From contig BCIX01000002.1 in NCBI GenBank assembly GCA_001600095.1, positions 744,001-808,000 of the forward strand: 64,000 nucleotides of DNA, read 5' to 3'. A program made the translations under genes and the position numbers. The notes under the pieces are model-generated. The model had not been told where the DNA came from, made no database searches, and saw only the letters and a list, made by a program, of their open reading frames with translations. This document shows, in pieces, positions 21,794 to 33,711 of the stretch (positions are counted from its first letter, which is position 1; the number at the start of each line of letters is the position of its first letter). This stretch comes from Bullera alba (taxonomy: Eukaryota > Basidiomycota > Tremellomycetes > Tremellales > Bulleraceae).

Positions 21794-22195
21794 TGTGTGC
21801 TCTGTGGATTGATAGCCGTCTAGAAAGTCTACTTGTCTATAGCTATCGCCTGGAAGACCTCTCTCTATTTGCTCGCGATGTATAGACAGATCCGAAAAAT
21901 CAATACAACCTCCACCTTGCCGGTCCAGCGGGCGATCAGTATGGGATTAAACAGATTTAAATACAACCTGGAGAAATCATGTTCTGCGCTAGATCATTTG
22001 CCACCCAGCCAGCGCCCCCGCGTGATCCGTCGCCTCTTTGGAGGTCCACTTGCCGACTTTAATTTCAGAAAGCACCGATTAGTCAGTCACCTCTACCATT
22101 GGACACTGTACCACTATTATTTCTACAAGCCATCAACTAAGACTCGGGACACAACACAGCACCCACAGCCTAGGACACACAAGAGACACTGCACG
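21794..22195. promoter_or_regulatory. divergent promoter region, RSA4 / NFS1
   Basis: This 402-bp stretch separates two genes transcribed away from each other, a ribosome assembly factor and the mitochondrial cysteine desulfurase. No further element was recognised. Confidence 0.55.
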
Positions 22196-24026
22196 ATGAA
22201 CCCCCTACGACCGCTACTCCGGGCGACGGCGAGACAGCAATTCAACTCCTTCCGACCCTCCACCTCGTTCCACCAGATCGCCAGGCGGACACTGGTCACA
22301 CCGACATCGGTCAACCATGCCAAAGTCTCTGAAGTCTCGATAGATCAGCAGCAGATCCAGGAGGATCCAGGAGAGTACGAAGATGGAGATCATCTAGCTG
22401 GGGAGAGTGAGAGCGGAGAGGGTGAGTCTGCGGCGATCGGGTAGTCGGCACGACGGCGACTCAATCCCATATCAGCTATGCGAGGTGTGATCAGGTGGCT
22501 GATCAGATTGTCTACAGAGATGTTCGGCTTCAAGGTCAACCCCGTAGCGGCGAAAATGGGCGAAGAGGCGAAAAACAAAGGTCGACCGATCTACCTAGAC
22601 ATGCAGGTGAGTGCGAGCTCCGACGATCAAACACTTCTTGGACTGTATGTTGACCGCCCTTGAAGGCCACGACGCCGATGGACCCAAGAGTACTGGACCG
22701 AATGCTGCCGTTCCTCACGGAGCAGTACGGAAATCCACACTCGCGTACGCACGCTTACGGATGGGAGGCGGAGAGCGGTGTCGATCTGGCAAGACAGCAG
22801 GTCGCTTCGCTCATCGGAGCGCAGGAGAAGGATGTCGTGTTCACGAGTGGTGCTACGGAGAGTAACAACTTGATCATCAAGGGTATTGCAAAGTTCCACC
22901 AGGGCAAGAAGAAGCACATTATCACTACCCAGACCGTGAGTGCGGCTCGAGTGGCCCTGTGCCATGGCTGATGTCTCCTGTCACTTCAGGAACACAAATG
23001 TGTGCTAGACTCTTGCCGATACCTCTCGCAACATGGCTTCGAGATCACCTACCTGCCCGTCCTGACCAACGGTCTGATCTCGCTAGATGACCTCAAGGCC
23101 GCTCTGCGACCAGACACCTCTTTGGTCTCCATCATGGCTGTCAACAACGAGATCGGTGTTATTCAGCCACTCAAGCAGATCTCAGAGGTTCTCAAGGCAT
23201 ATGCCAAGGAGAACAAGACGACCAAGGCCTACTTCCACACAGATGCCGCTCAGGCTATTGGCAAGATTCCCATCGACGTCGAGGACATGGGTATTGACGC
23301 AATGTCAATATCGGCACACAAGATCTACGGACCCAAGGGTATTGGAGCTGCCTACGTCAGGAGAAGGCCTCGAGTCAGACTTGAGCCTCTGATCCACGGT
23401 GGTGGACAGGAGCGAGGTCTGAGGAGTGGAACGGTTCCGGCCCCATTGGTCGTTGGGCTTGGTGAAGCCTGTAGGATCGCTCAGAAGGAGATGCAGGCGG
23501 ACCACGAGCGAGTCAAGGCGCTCTCGGATCGTCTGGTCAACGGTCTGACCAGCCAGGTCGAGCATATTGTGAGGAATGGTGATGTAGAGGGATACCCCGG
23601 ATGCGTCAACCTGTCGTTTGCGTACGTCGAGGGAGAGTCGCTCCTGATGGCTTTGAAGGTGAGTCAGACGTCCTGTCGATCAGACAAGACTCATTCTAAC
23701 GCTTTTGTCTAGGATATTGCTCTATCGTCTGGATCTGCCTGCACGTCGGCTTCGCTCGAACCATCGTATGTCCTCCGAGCGCTGGGCGCAGCCGAGGACA
23801 TGGCCCATTCCTCCCTCCGATTCGGTATCGGCCGATTCACCACCGAAGCCGAGATCGACCTTGTCGTCGAGCGAATTGTCTCGGTCGTCAACAGGCTCAG
23901 GGACATGAGTCCACTTTGGGAGATGGTCCAGGAGGGTATCGACATTAGCAAGATCGAGTGGAGCCAGTGAGTCGAGAGTCATTCCAAGAATGTCGAATGG
24001 TGCGCTGATGTCCCTTTAGGCATTAG
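22196..24026 (+). CDS. NFS1: mitochondrial cysteine desulfurase
   Basis: Nfs1 is a PLP enzyme that takes sulfur from cysteine for Fe-S cluster assembly and tRNA thiolation, mainly in the mitochondrial matrix. The first exon encodes an Arg-rich, acid-poor presequence ([20 protein letters not shown]) followed by an acidic linker. Core landmarks are [60 protein letters not shown] and [20 protein letters not shown], which carries the PLP-binding Lys. The flexible loop [20 protein letters not shown] carries the active-site Cys. Conserved end: [18 protein letters not shown]. The final intron (23967-24019) splits the last codons, so the protein ends SQH at the TAG 24024-24026. About five introns. 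Full length with no defects seen. Confidence 0.95.
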
Positions 24027-24541
24027 TCTGGCTCAGGGTTTGAGGGCACGTTTAGACTTGCGACGTAGTATCGAGATCGTCATCGGGGGTCAGGATAGCT
24101 TACGGTCTGGGGAAGTTGAGGATGAGCTTAGCAGTGTATTTGTATACATCACATGAACGACCTTTCGCAGAATACACTATGGGTTAGCGTTTTGTGCCGT
24201 TGCACTTGGGCGCTTGGGTGAATAGGTGCTCAGGTCTTTCGGTACCGGCTTCATCGCAGACTTCAGCTTAGGTAAAGCCGTTAGCCGTTAACGGGTAGGT
24301 GAGCGGGTGAACTCGGGGGCGAACATCCTAGATGGAAGCAGCCCTCGGATGAGGAGTCTCCCACTATCATCAGTCTTTCGAGATAGATAGGCAAGATGCC
24401 ACCTTGGTGGGTACATAGAGTGTGAACATCATCTTCTTCGTTATAGTCGTTATTCTTCGAGTGGCCTATCTCCCGCCATCCTGGCGCTACTGCGATTCAC
24501 CTCCCTCGATGACAGCCCTTCTATGCGTGGACTGCTGTCCT
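24027..24541. other. convergent 3' region, NFS1 / SUS1
   Basis: 515 bp between two converging genes. No gene or structured RNA was recognised; presumably 3' UTRs and polyadenylation signals. Confidence 0.5.
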
Positions 24542-25415
24542 TCATGCCTTCTCTACCTCCCGCTCGAGCACCGCTTCAATCTCCTGCAGAACCGCCGCCC
24601 GGACGTCTGATCTGACGAGATCTACAAGTGTGTCAGCGTTGAACTTCGTCTTCCCTCGTGGTCCAGCCTCGATGAGACAAGTTGAGCACAGTATTGTGGT
24701 CGACCTCTCAGCTGGCCTCTATGTATGAGTCCACCCCAGATGGGGTGACAAGACACAGAGGAGAAGGGTAGAGGAGAATTGGTCGGATGACAACTGTGAC
24801 TGACCTTTGGCCTGAGGCGTTATTTCCTTCAAGAGCGCTTGTAAATTCGGCTCCCTCTGCGCTCGTACTCGTTCTATATTGTCACAGGTCAGCGGTCAGT
24901 ACGGGAATTCCAAGAGCCGTGTGGAGCGCAAATCACAGCATAGGCAGGTAAGGTGATGAAGATCTCGGCACTTACCTTTAGCTAGATCCTTCAAATCGTC
25001 TTCCCACCCAACTTCCTCTAACTTCGACCGCAGAGCCCTCTGTATCCTATGTGAGAGGCGTCAGCACACTGCTCTGTGCCGTTCTGTTTCACTCGACGGA
25101 TCCAGGCGTCTATACAGAGTGATCCAAGCTCTTTCTCCCCGCTCGAGGACAGACCGATACGCAATATCCCCAATTGCTGCAATAGGTCACAGCCGCTGTC
25201 TACAGGCTCCCAGGACCCTCCCGATGGAGCGAGATAACAGCTATCATGAATCTGCAAGTATTCATGAGGCCGTAGCGCTTGATAACCCCTGTCCGCCCAG
25301 CAGACGTCCCAGGCAGAACTCACCTATCCCAATCTCCGGTCTCCAACAGTCGTTTCCTAATCTGGTTCACGATCTCCTCATCTGGGTTCTCCGGCGCATC
25401 ATTCATGCCTGCCAT
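24542..25415 (-). CDS. SUS1: SUS1/ENY2 transcription and mRNA export factor
   Basis: Sus1 is a small helical protein shared by the SAGA deubiquitinase module and the nuclear-pore TREX-2 complex, coupling transcription to mRNA export. Four exons fit: 25415-25324 (92 nt), 25046-24976 (71), 24873-24805 (69) and 24621-24542 (80). They total 312 nt, or 103 aa. The spliced protein reads PDEEIVNQIRKRLLETGDWD, then RIQRALRSKLEEVGWEDDL and KDLAKERVRAQ, then ALLKEITPQAKDLVRSDVR and VLQEIEAVLERE. This matches the ENY2 family (LRxKLxExGWxDxLK, then LxxEITPxARxLVPxxVKxELLxxIxxFL) across its whole length. Introns 1 and 3 (277 and 183 nt) are much longer than the roughly 50-nt local norm. No exon is long enough to stand out as an open frame. 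Confidence 0.9.
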
Positions 25416-25813
25416 GCTGTTGAGTAGGAGTGATTAGGATGTCGGACTGTCCCTTCCTTGGAGAGGCCTAAGTGAGGGCAAGACGTGAGGAAGAAGAACA
25501 GAGAGGATCTTGAGTTCCGTATAGCTAGCTGGATGGACTCGCACAGTGGAGGTTCAAATTCAATCATGCGAAACGGAAGCTAAACCTGCTTGGTGTGTAG
25601 AGCGTACCCATACCTGGCCTTGTATTGGAGACAGAGTCTAGGCTTATAGGAGACAGTCGGTACCATGTCACTGCCACACTATGAGCCACGGACCATGCAT
25701 GAGTCGGTCTAATGTACAACTGTGCCCATCCGACCGCAAGATGCCCAAGCGGGAGTCGGAGGATCTATGTGGGATGCCATTGCCAGCTGTGTTCTGATAG
25801 GGATCGCCAGTTA
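25416..25813. other. intergenic region upstream of SUS1
   Basis: About 400 bp holding the SUS1 promoter and the 3' end of the phosphatase gene. Nothing else recognised. Confidence 0.5.
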
Positions 25814-27516
25814 CTAGACGAAATATGATGGAGTTCCCTATGAGCAGACAGCAATCAGTAATCGGTTCAAAGATACGCTTCGGGCAAGCCGCGCCGTTCT
25901 CTGCCTCCGAAAGAGAACGATGTTCTTGCCCGATCGCGATCGCACTCACCAGCCGCCTGAGCGCGGGGTTACGCTGATCCGTCGAGTTCTCCACCGCCGC
26001 GTCATACACTTTGAAAGTGGTCCTACCGGCATCGTCGACTCGCATTATACTAGCCGAGTTTCCACAGCGGTAGCAGTAATTTGGGGCAGACCACACTGTA
26101 ACGAGCGAATCGTTGAACATGTGCTTGAAGCCCTCTTGCACGAGCTGATGCGCTCGGGCTATCAGAGACAACGAGTTGACGTGGTTGAACTACAAGTCCA
26201 GGATCAGCTTGGTGTCGCAAGACATTATTCAGTCGAATGGAGTCTTGAGCTCATGAAGACTTACCTCCGCTGTAACCTGAGCACCGAATAGCCATCCCGC
26301 GCCTCTAGGGCTCACTGCCCAAGCCTCCACCTCGTCTGGATCCGACCACATGAGATCTACACGCGAGATCAGCACAACTTCAGGACGATGTGAGACTGCC
26401 GGCTCACCGCAAAAGGCGCCTTCGTGGGGGACTTCCTGTGCTCTAGGTATTATTCGGACTTGATCCAAAGTCCTTATGTCTGGCGATAGACCGCCATGGA
26501 CGCAGAGTATCGAAGAGTCAATGATCTATACCAATGAGCAAGGCTGTCAAGCATTAAGCGACTGGTGTAACGTACTGCCGCGAGATTGAGATGGTCAAAT
26601 ACCGAACAACAAGCTTTCCAAACTGAAGCGTTGCCGTATTTCTGCATGCACTCCTCTACGATCCAGGTGTCAGTCAAGGATACAGGCTTCATTGGCACAT
26701 GATGCCCACCGTAGAATCCGTATACTTGGGTGATTTGCCGGCTTTCGTGGTTCCCTCGCAATAGTGTCACTCGGTCGGGGTATCTGCAGGGAGTCAGCTG
26801 GTGGCTTATGGTCTCAATGCACGTGAGCGGACGACGCACCTCGCCTTGAGCGCTAGCAAGAGTGATAGTGTCTCTAACGAATAGTACCCTCGGTCCACGA
26901 AATCGCCCTACAGGTATGTCAGTCTCTTATCCCGTCCAGCAGCTCCTTCAAGGACTGGATTTATCTATAATCACGCTGCAGTGCTTTGCCGAGGTCGGTC
27001 CCCCTTACATTGCCCCTCCTCATGTATAGCAAATAAGCGATGATCACTCACCATGAAGATATAACTCGTATCTGGAACTTCACCGCCCTGTCTGAAGATC
27101 TCCAAGACGTCCCAAAACTGCCCGTGGATGTCCCCGCAGACTGTCACGGGGGATTGCACAGTGTGCACATTGGACTCTTCGAGCAGAATGTCCCGGACGC
27201 GGGTACACAGCGCTTTCATCTGTCGTTCTGGTAGATGCTTGCATTGCCGGATCTGAAGGATAGAAGGAGGTAGTCAGCATGTATGCTGAAGAGTGGGATT
27301 ACTAAGACGAGTCGAGTGTGTGTGGCCGCTCATTTAACGTGGAGTGTGCCATACCGTGACTTGCTGGCTGGCCTACACTGCCCTGACATCCTCACAGGAC
27401 TTGCTGACCGCCCTTGATTGTCCCGATATCTGGACTTCCAGTCGCACAAGCACACAAGCACTCACATGGGCTATCCATTGATCCGGGTCATTTGTGACAG
27501 GAGTCGGTACAGGCAT
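25814..27516 (-). CDS. PP2A-family Ser/Thr phosphatase catalytic subunit (Ppg1/PP4/PP6 type)
   Basis: This is a metallophosphatase catalytic subunit. A first exon at 27516-27466 encodes [17 protein letters not shown]. The second begins at 27252 with [15 protein letters not shown]. All family motifs are present once introns are removed: [84 protein letters not shown] and [18 protein letters not shown]. The final short exon gives GTPSYFV and stops at 25814-25816. The sequence is closer to PP4, PP6/Sit4 and Ppg1 than to PP2A itself; I cannot choose between these by eye. The conserved terminal Leu of PP2A-like enzymes is replaced by Val. At least seven introns. Confidence 0.88.
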
Positions 27517-28076
27517 CCTTCCGCTCCACTGCTGTTGGCGTTCCCTCTTGTCTTATCCTGGCTTGCTTTCCCCTTAGGTCTTCTCTGTGACTGTGCCTCG
27601 CGGCTAGACGTTCTCTAGCGTGGACCAAGCTGGTGTTTAAGCCGGAAGTCTGCTCTTGAAGATGCCCTATCGATTTTCTATATTTCAAACGAGCGTTCTG
27701 CTGCCTTTGAACCAGAGAATGCTGGTGGATGATGAGAGTGGTGTTGTGTTCCTCCAAGATACCCTAGACTCGATGCAATAGGTGATGTCGATTCGGTGTT
27801 GAGCGATGTGTGCTATCGAGAGTCGAGGCGAGCACACCACCCGGCCCAAGATTTCGGTAACATTTGCTGAAATCGCGGTGCGGCAAAAACAGAGTTCGCA
27901 GAGTGGCCAGAGTGGCGAGGTCGTCTGACGTCCTCATCCTTTGGATCGTTCCGACGACAGGTCCTCCTCGAGTACTTTCTTCACCGACCTTCTGAAGCGC
28001 GACCGTTTGAAGCCAAACTATGTTAGGATGACAAGTCTCGAAGATACATGCATGACCAGGGTACAAACGCCAAGGT
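27517..28076. other. intergenic region upstream of the phosphatase gene
   Basis: 560 bp with no recognisable gene. Minus-strand open frames at 27488-27757 and 27764-28066 show no family resemblance; the first overlaps the phosphatase start. Confidence 0.45.
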
Positions 28077-29600
<1,524 letters not shown>

Positions 29601-30797
29601 GATGTTGTCACAATACTGTCACTCCTTCTATCCTGCACGACTGACAGATGTTGCTCGAGCTCGCTGCTAGCCTGCTGCCTGCTGTTGGATCGCCACGGGC
29701 TGTCCAGCTGATTGAAATTCTCAACAGCCCGCGGATTCCAACGGAACGAGTGGCAAGAGTCTTCCAGGATAAATCCGGTATTTTACGATTGAGGGATATT
29801 ATTGTTTCGGATCTTCCGGTTACAAATGGGTGATCGACGGAATACAAACCCTCGAAAGACCTCGATTAACCCTTTATTACAAAAACGCGATCGGGCACTA
29901 GCGCCGTCCCTGACAATGTGAAACGCGAAGGGTGAACGCGTCGTGGTTTTTGTGAGAGGCGTGTACCAACTCGCACGGTACGTTTAGTCAGGCCAGATAT
30001 AGATGAAGAGGGCTATCGCTGGCTATCGATGCTCTGATGCCTCCTGCTGCAAACACTGCCAGAGCGGTGCTAGGTGGTAGCGCAAGTGATATATGCATGC
30101 ACCGTCTGGAGACTTTGATGAGAAGAAGAGAGAAGAAGACTGGGATTTGAAACAGCGACGTTTTGAAGCGTTTTCAGCACGCGCCTGTTGTTTGATCTTT
30201 CCCCCCTGTTTCTGTCACACGGCACAGTGATTGCCCAGGGCGCACTCCTCTCCTCCTCCCCAGTCCTTCCCCCTTTTGCCCAATCCCGCTTTGACTCCTT
30301 TACACGAACCCCTTTCAACGCACTGTTCGAGCATTTCAGTGCCATCATCATCATCACTCACTCCAATCCACTCATTGTTCACCTGCATCCTACACCCCGC
30401 GACCACTAGACGTGCTCATCACAATAATCCTTGCTCTCCAACAACACCAGCCGACCCAACTCACAATCACGTTCATTACAACCAACCCCGACCGAACCCC
30501 CTTGACACAGCTTCTCCTTGTTTAGACCACACGCGCGCGGCTGGACATTGAGAGTGTGTTGGTCATTCATCGAATCGATCAATTTGGCGGTACCCGACTA
30601 CTCGGCCAAAGACGATCGTAGAGCAAGTCTCTCTGCGTCCACATCCCTGTTGTCGAGTCTATCCAGTAGAAGCACTGGTGCATCAGACGGTAGACCTTAG
30701 AACGGATCACTTCAATACAGTAGAACCGGGAGCGCCAAAAGGACCTTCACTCATCTTACCCTCGTCACCAAAAGGATCGCCATTCAACTCCATCGCG
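29601..30797. promoter_or_regulatory. divergent region between KRR1 and the membrane-protein gene
   Basis: 1.2 kb that must contain both promoters and probably a long 5' leader for the plus-strand gene. It holds an ACGCGT motif at 29936-29941 and pyrimidine-rich stretches around 30240-30510. No coding region was supported. Confidence 0.45.
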
Positions 30798-33173
30798 ATG
30801 AACTCGGTCAATCAACAGCTCCATCGTTCCCGAGCACGAGCGCTCGCTGCACATCTCGATTTGGAGGAGAGGACGGACAATCTCACCGCACCACTGGAAA
30901 GGGATTCGCCAGTCCAGGCCCTGGAGAAGAGACTCACCCCGGAGCAGATCGATGAGCTGCAGAGACAAGCGAGGCAAAGTGCTGCCGCTGCCGCTAGACT
31001 CAGTGCCGAGGGTGTGAGTGAAGGTGCTCATTTCCAACATAGGCATTTCAGCTGACACTGCCTCCAAGGGTGCCAACACCGCTACCTCTGCTCGAGTCGC
31101 ATCTTCTGCCCCCGCCGTCTCCGCTGTGCGGACTACCGCTGAAACCCACACCTGGTCCTTCGAAGACAAGTTCGGTCGAGTCACCAGCTCGTCTCCCCCC
31201 GTTGCGACTTTTCCTGCTGTCTCCAGTGCTGTGACCTCGGCACGGCCCAGCTCGGCCGCTGCTCCATCTTCGGCGGCTTCGTCTGTTCGAGCGGTCTCTT
31301 CTGCTCCGAGGTCATCAGTTGTTGCGACAACAAGCTCGGCCGCCACTTCACCCACTGTGCTCACAGTGACTCGACCAGTCTCCACCGCCTCTAGCGCCTC
31401 CTCTAATGCCGCCTCCAGCAGCGCAGGCGCTGGTGCTGCCAACGCTGGCACCGAGTCCTCGGGGTAAGTAATGCGTTGCGTCATTGTGTCATGAAGGCTG
31501 CGGCTGACTTTCGCGCAGCATGTCCACTGGTGGAATTGCTGGAATCGTCGCCGGAGCCTTGGTCGGCCTTGTCGTTCTGGGCACCCTTATTGGATGGCTT
31601 TACGTGAGCTGCTCGACCGCTTCGCCCCGTGGCTTCAGCTGACTCAATGATCAAGCGCAAAAACGCAACACGAAAGTACTCTTCGAAAGCCGCGCCATGG
31701 TCGAAGATCGACGACGACGACATCACTCCGTTCCCCGCCAACGAGAAGCTGATCGATGGGCACCATGGCTCGGACGACATCTACGGCGTGTCCCCGGCAC
31801 CTGTTATCGGCTCCAGGCGAGCTTTGGCAATGGCGCGACAGAACGCGTTCACTCCAGATGGATCGTTCCGCCCCACTTCCGAGTACATGGTTCAGCAGGG
31901 TGGCAACCGAGCTGGTCTGGGCGCTGGACGCAATGCCGACACCGGCGCGTACCCCAATCACTCAATGGGCACAGACTCTCAAGGCAGACCGTACAATGGC
32001 CAAGCTGGAAGAGTGCCAATCCCCAATGCCTACCAAGGTCAGTACGCCGACAGCCACCTCAATCCCCACGGCAATTCGCGTCAACTTGTTGGATCCTCGC
32101 CTATATCACCCCACGACTACGCCAATGATCTCGTACCAATATCTCTCGGTCGACCTGCTGCGCCAGAAAGCTACTCTGATATCTCGCAACACGAAGACTT
32201 TGCCGATATGCCCTCGCCTCTGACCCCGGACAGCTTTGGACACATGCAGGACCCGAACTACACTCCTCGAACGGCTACGACGATGGGCGAGTGGGGAGGC
32301 GACTTGCGACCTTTGCAGACTGCCCAGTCTCAAGCGGGTCTCGGATATGGCTTCCCAACTGCCGCACCGTACGCCGGTGGCGTGGCTTCTACAATGGCCG
32401 GAGGCGCGAAGCGAGTCTCGTTGACCAAACCAAAGGGAATGATCGACGCTTTGCCCTACGACACTGGTAGACAATCACCCACCGAGTACATCCGACCACC
32501 TCCTGCCGCCGCTAGTGCTTCGACTCACGCCCTGCCGACCCCGGCACCGATGCCTCTTCCCTCTTTCGAGCCCATGAGCCCCTTGATGACGACGTTTGAT
32601 CTCCGAAGGCAGTCCAAACCACTTGCGATGTACGAAGACGAGCGAAGTCAGCAGAAGCGACTGTACGGTGAGGTCGCCTCAGCCGCTGGTGTCTCTGAAC
32701 CTATCACGCCGCTATCCGGAGGAAGTATGACCGACTCGGCTGGTTCTTCGACCGCTGGCAATGCCTACCCAACACACGAGCGACTGCCCAACTTGACAGT
32801 CAGCGCTCCACAGCCATACGTCCACGGTCAGCCATTGTCCCCATTGGAAGAGATGGCTACGCCCATGTCGACGGACACCGACCGACCAGTGCCTTCGTCC
32901 AACACTCACGGCTTTGTTAACGAGAAAAACCCCTTCGAGCGAACGTTGCTATCTGCATCGCGACCCCTGCCTTCGGCTCCAGCGCCACCTTACTCTGCCA
33001 CCTCGACGACCGGCGCCAGCGGCTTCCCTTCGCCAGCATACCCTCCTCCAAGCCCCGGCAACATGAGTCTGCCGGGCAGCGTGACCGACAGCCCAAGGCG
33101 ATGGTCCGGCGGCGCAGCGAGGGGTACTAGAGTCAGCGTGTTTGATGAGAACGACGCGTATGGCGGTATCTAG
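30798..33173 (+). CDS. single-pass membrane protein with Ser/Thr-rich domain and long tail
   Basis: Four exons fit: 30798-31013, 31069-31463, 31519-31603 and 31656-33173. They give 2214 nt, or 737 aa. Residues 1-72 are charged and helical (LTPEQIDELQRQARQSAAAA). Residues 73-203 are almost only Ser, Ala, Thr and Val, as in heavily O-mannosylated stalks. A membrane span follows near 205-230 (GGIAGIVAGALVGLVVLGTL, then IGW), with a basic stop-transfer RKNATRKYSSK. The remaining 500 residues are a Pro/Ser-rich cytosolic tail. The layout recalls Mid2/Wsc-type cell-wall sensors and other fungal 'SKG6/AXL2-like' membrane proteins. No cleavable signal peptide is visible, so topology is uncertain. The function is unknown. 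Confidence 0.75.
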
Positions 33174-33711
33174 AGGATGACGGAATTGGACACTGGGATT
33201 CTGGGCTCGGTAGACACTTTCAAAGTCTCTTATACGATTACATGATTCCAATCTTTCGGGACGACAGCGCTGGACGCTGATACCACACTTATTGTACTGT
33301 ACATGCAGATTTACATGCGATCAATCGAGGACAGCACTCTGGCAGCTTTCAAAGTGTGTGGTGGAGAGCTGGCTCTGTGATGACCCGAGTGACCTCGAGG
33401 CCGATGTAGGGCCGCACAGGGTCCGCCACCCGCACCTGAATGATTTGGTTCCGTCGCCGGCTGTTCCTGAGCAAACGCGTCTTTTCGCGCGAACATGTTC
33501 GCGACTCGCGATTCTCATGCGCTCCTCCGTCTTTTGAGCAAGTACGCGTTCACTCAATGTCCCATCTTGACTTATAACCGAGCATTAGCACTTGATACCG
33601 CGCTCTCAAAGATCGCGACGCTTCCGTTGACTCAGTGGTAGTATACCCGGAGTCTGTCCACTACGTGTATACCACCGTTCGCTATTACACCACGATCCAT
33701 ATCCTCTGAAT
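33174..33711 (+). promoter_or_regulatory. promoter of the APSES factor gene with MCB/E2F-like cluster
   Basis: ACGCGT (the MluI cell-cycle box bound by MBF) occurs at 33475-33480 and 33544-33549. Between them are TTTTCGCGCG at 33482-33491 and a 16-bp perfect palindrome, CGCGAACATGTTCGCG, at 33488-33503. All lie 160-240 bp upstream of the start of an MBF-type factor. Confidence 0.6.

Noticed and set aside
27488..28066. two minus-strand open frames between the phosphatase and KRR1 genes
   Set aside because: The first overlaps the phosphatase first exon, which has a clear in-frame start and donor; the second has no family features.
30340..30362. CATCATCATCATC microsatellite-like run
   Set aside because: Too short to be called a repeat of interest; typical of pyrimidine-rich leaders here.
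31018..31484. plus/minus open frames inside the Ser/Ala stalk of the membrane protein, including a 239-codon minus frame
   Set aside because: The minus-strand frame is the mirror of a low-complexity Ser/Ala/Thr stretch; splice sites support the plus-strand gene.
33610..33700. tRNA-like stretch (GTTGACTCAGTGGTAGTATAC) resembling an A box
   Set aside because: There is no good B box (GGTTCGANNCC) at the right distance and the arms do not pair into a cloverleaf.
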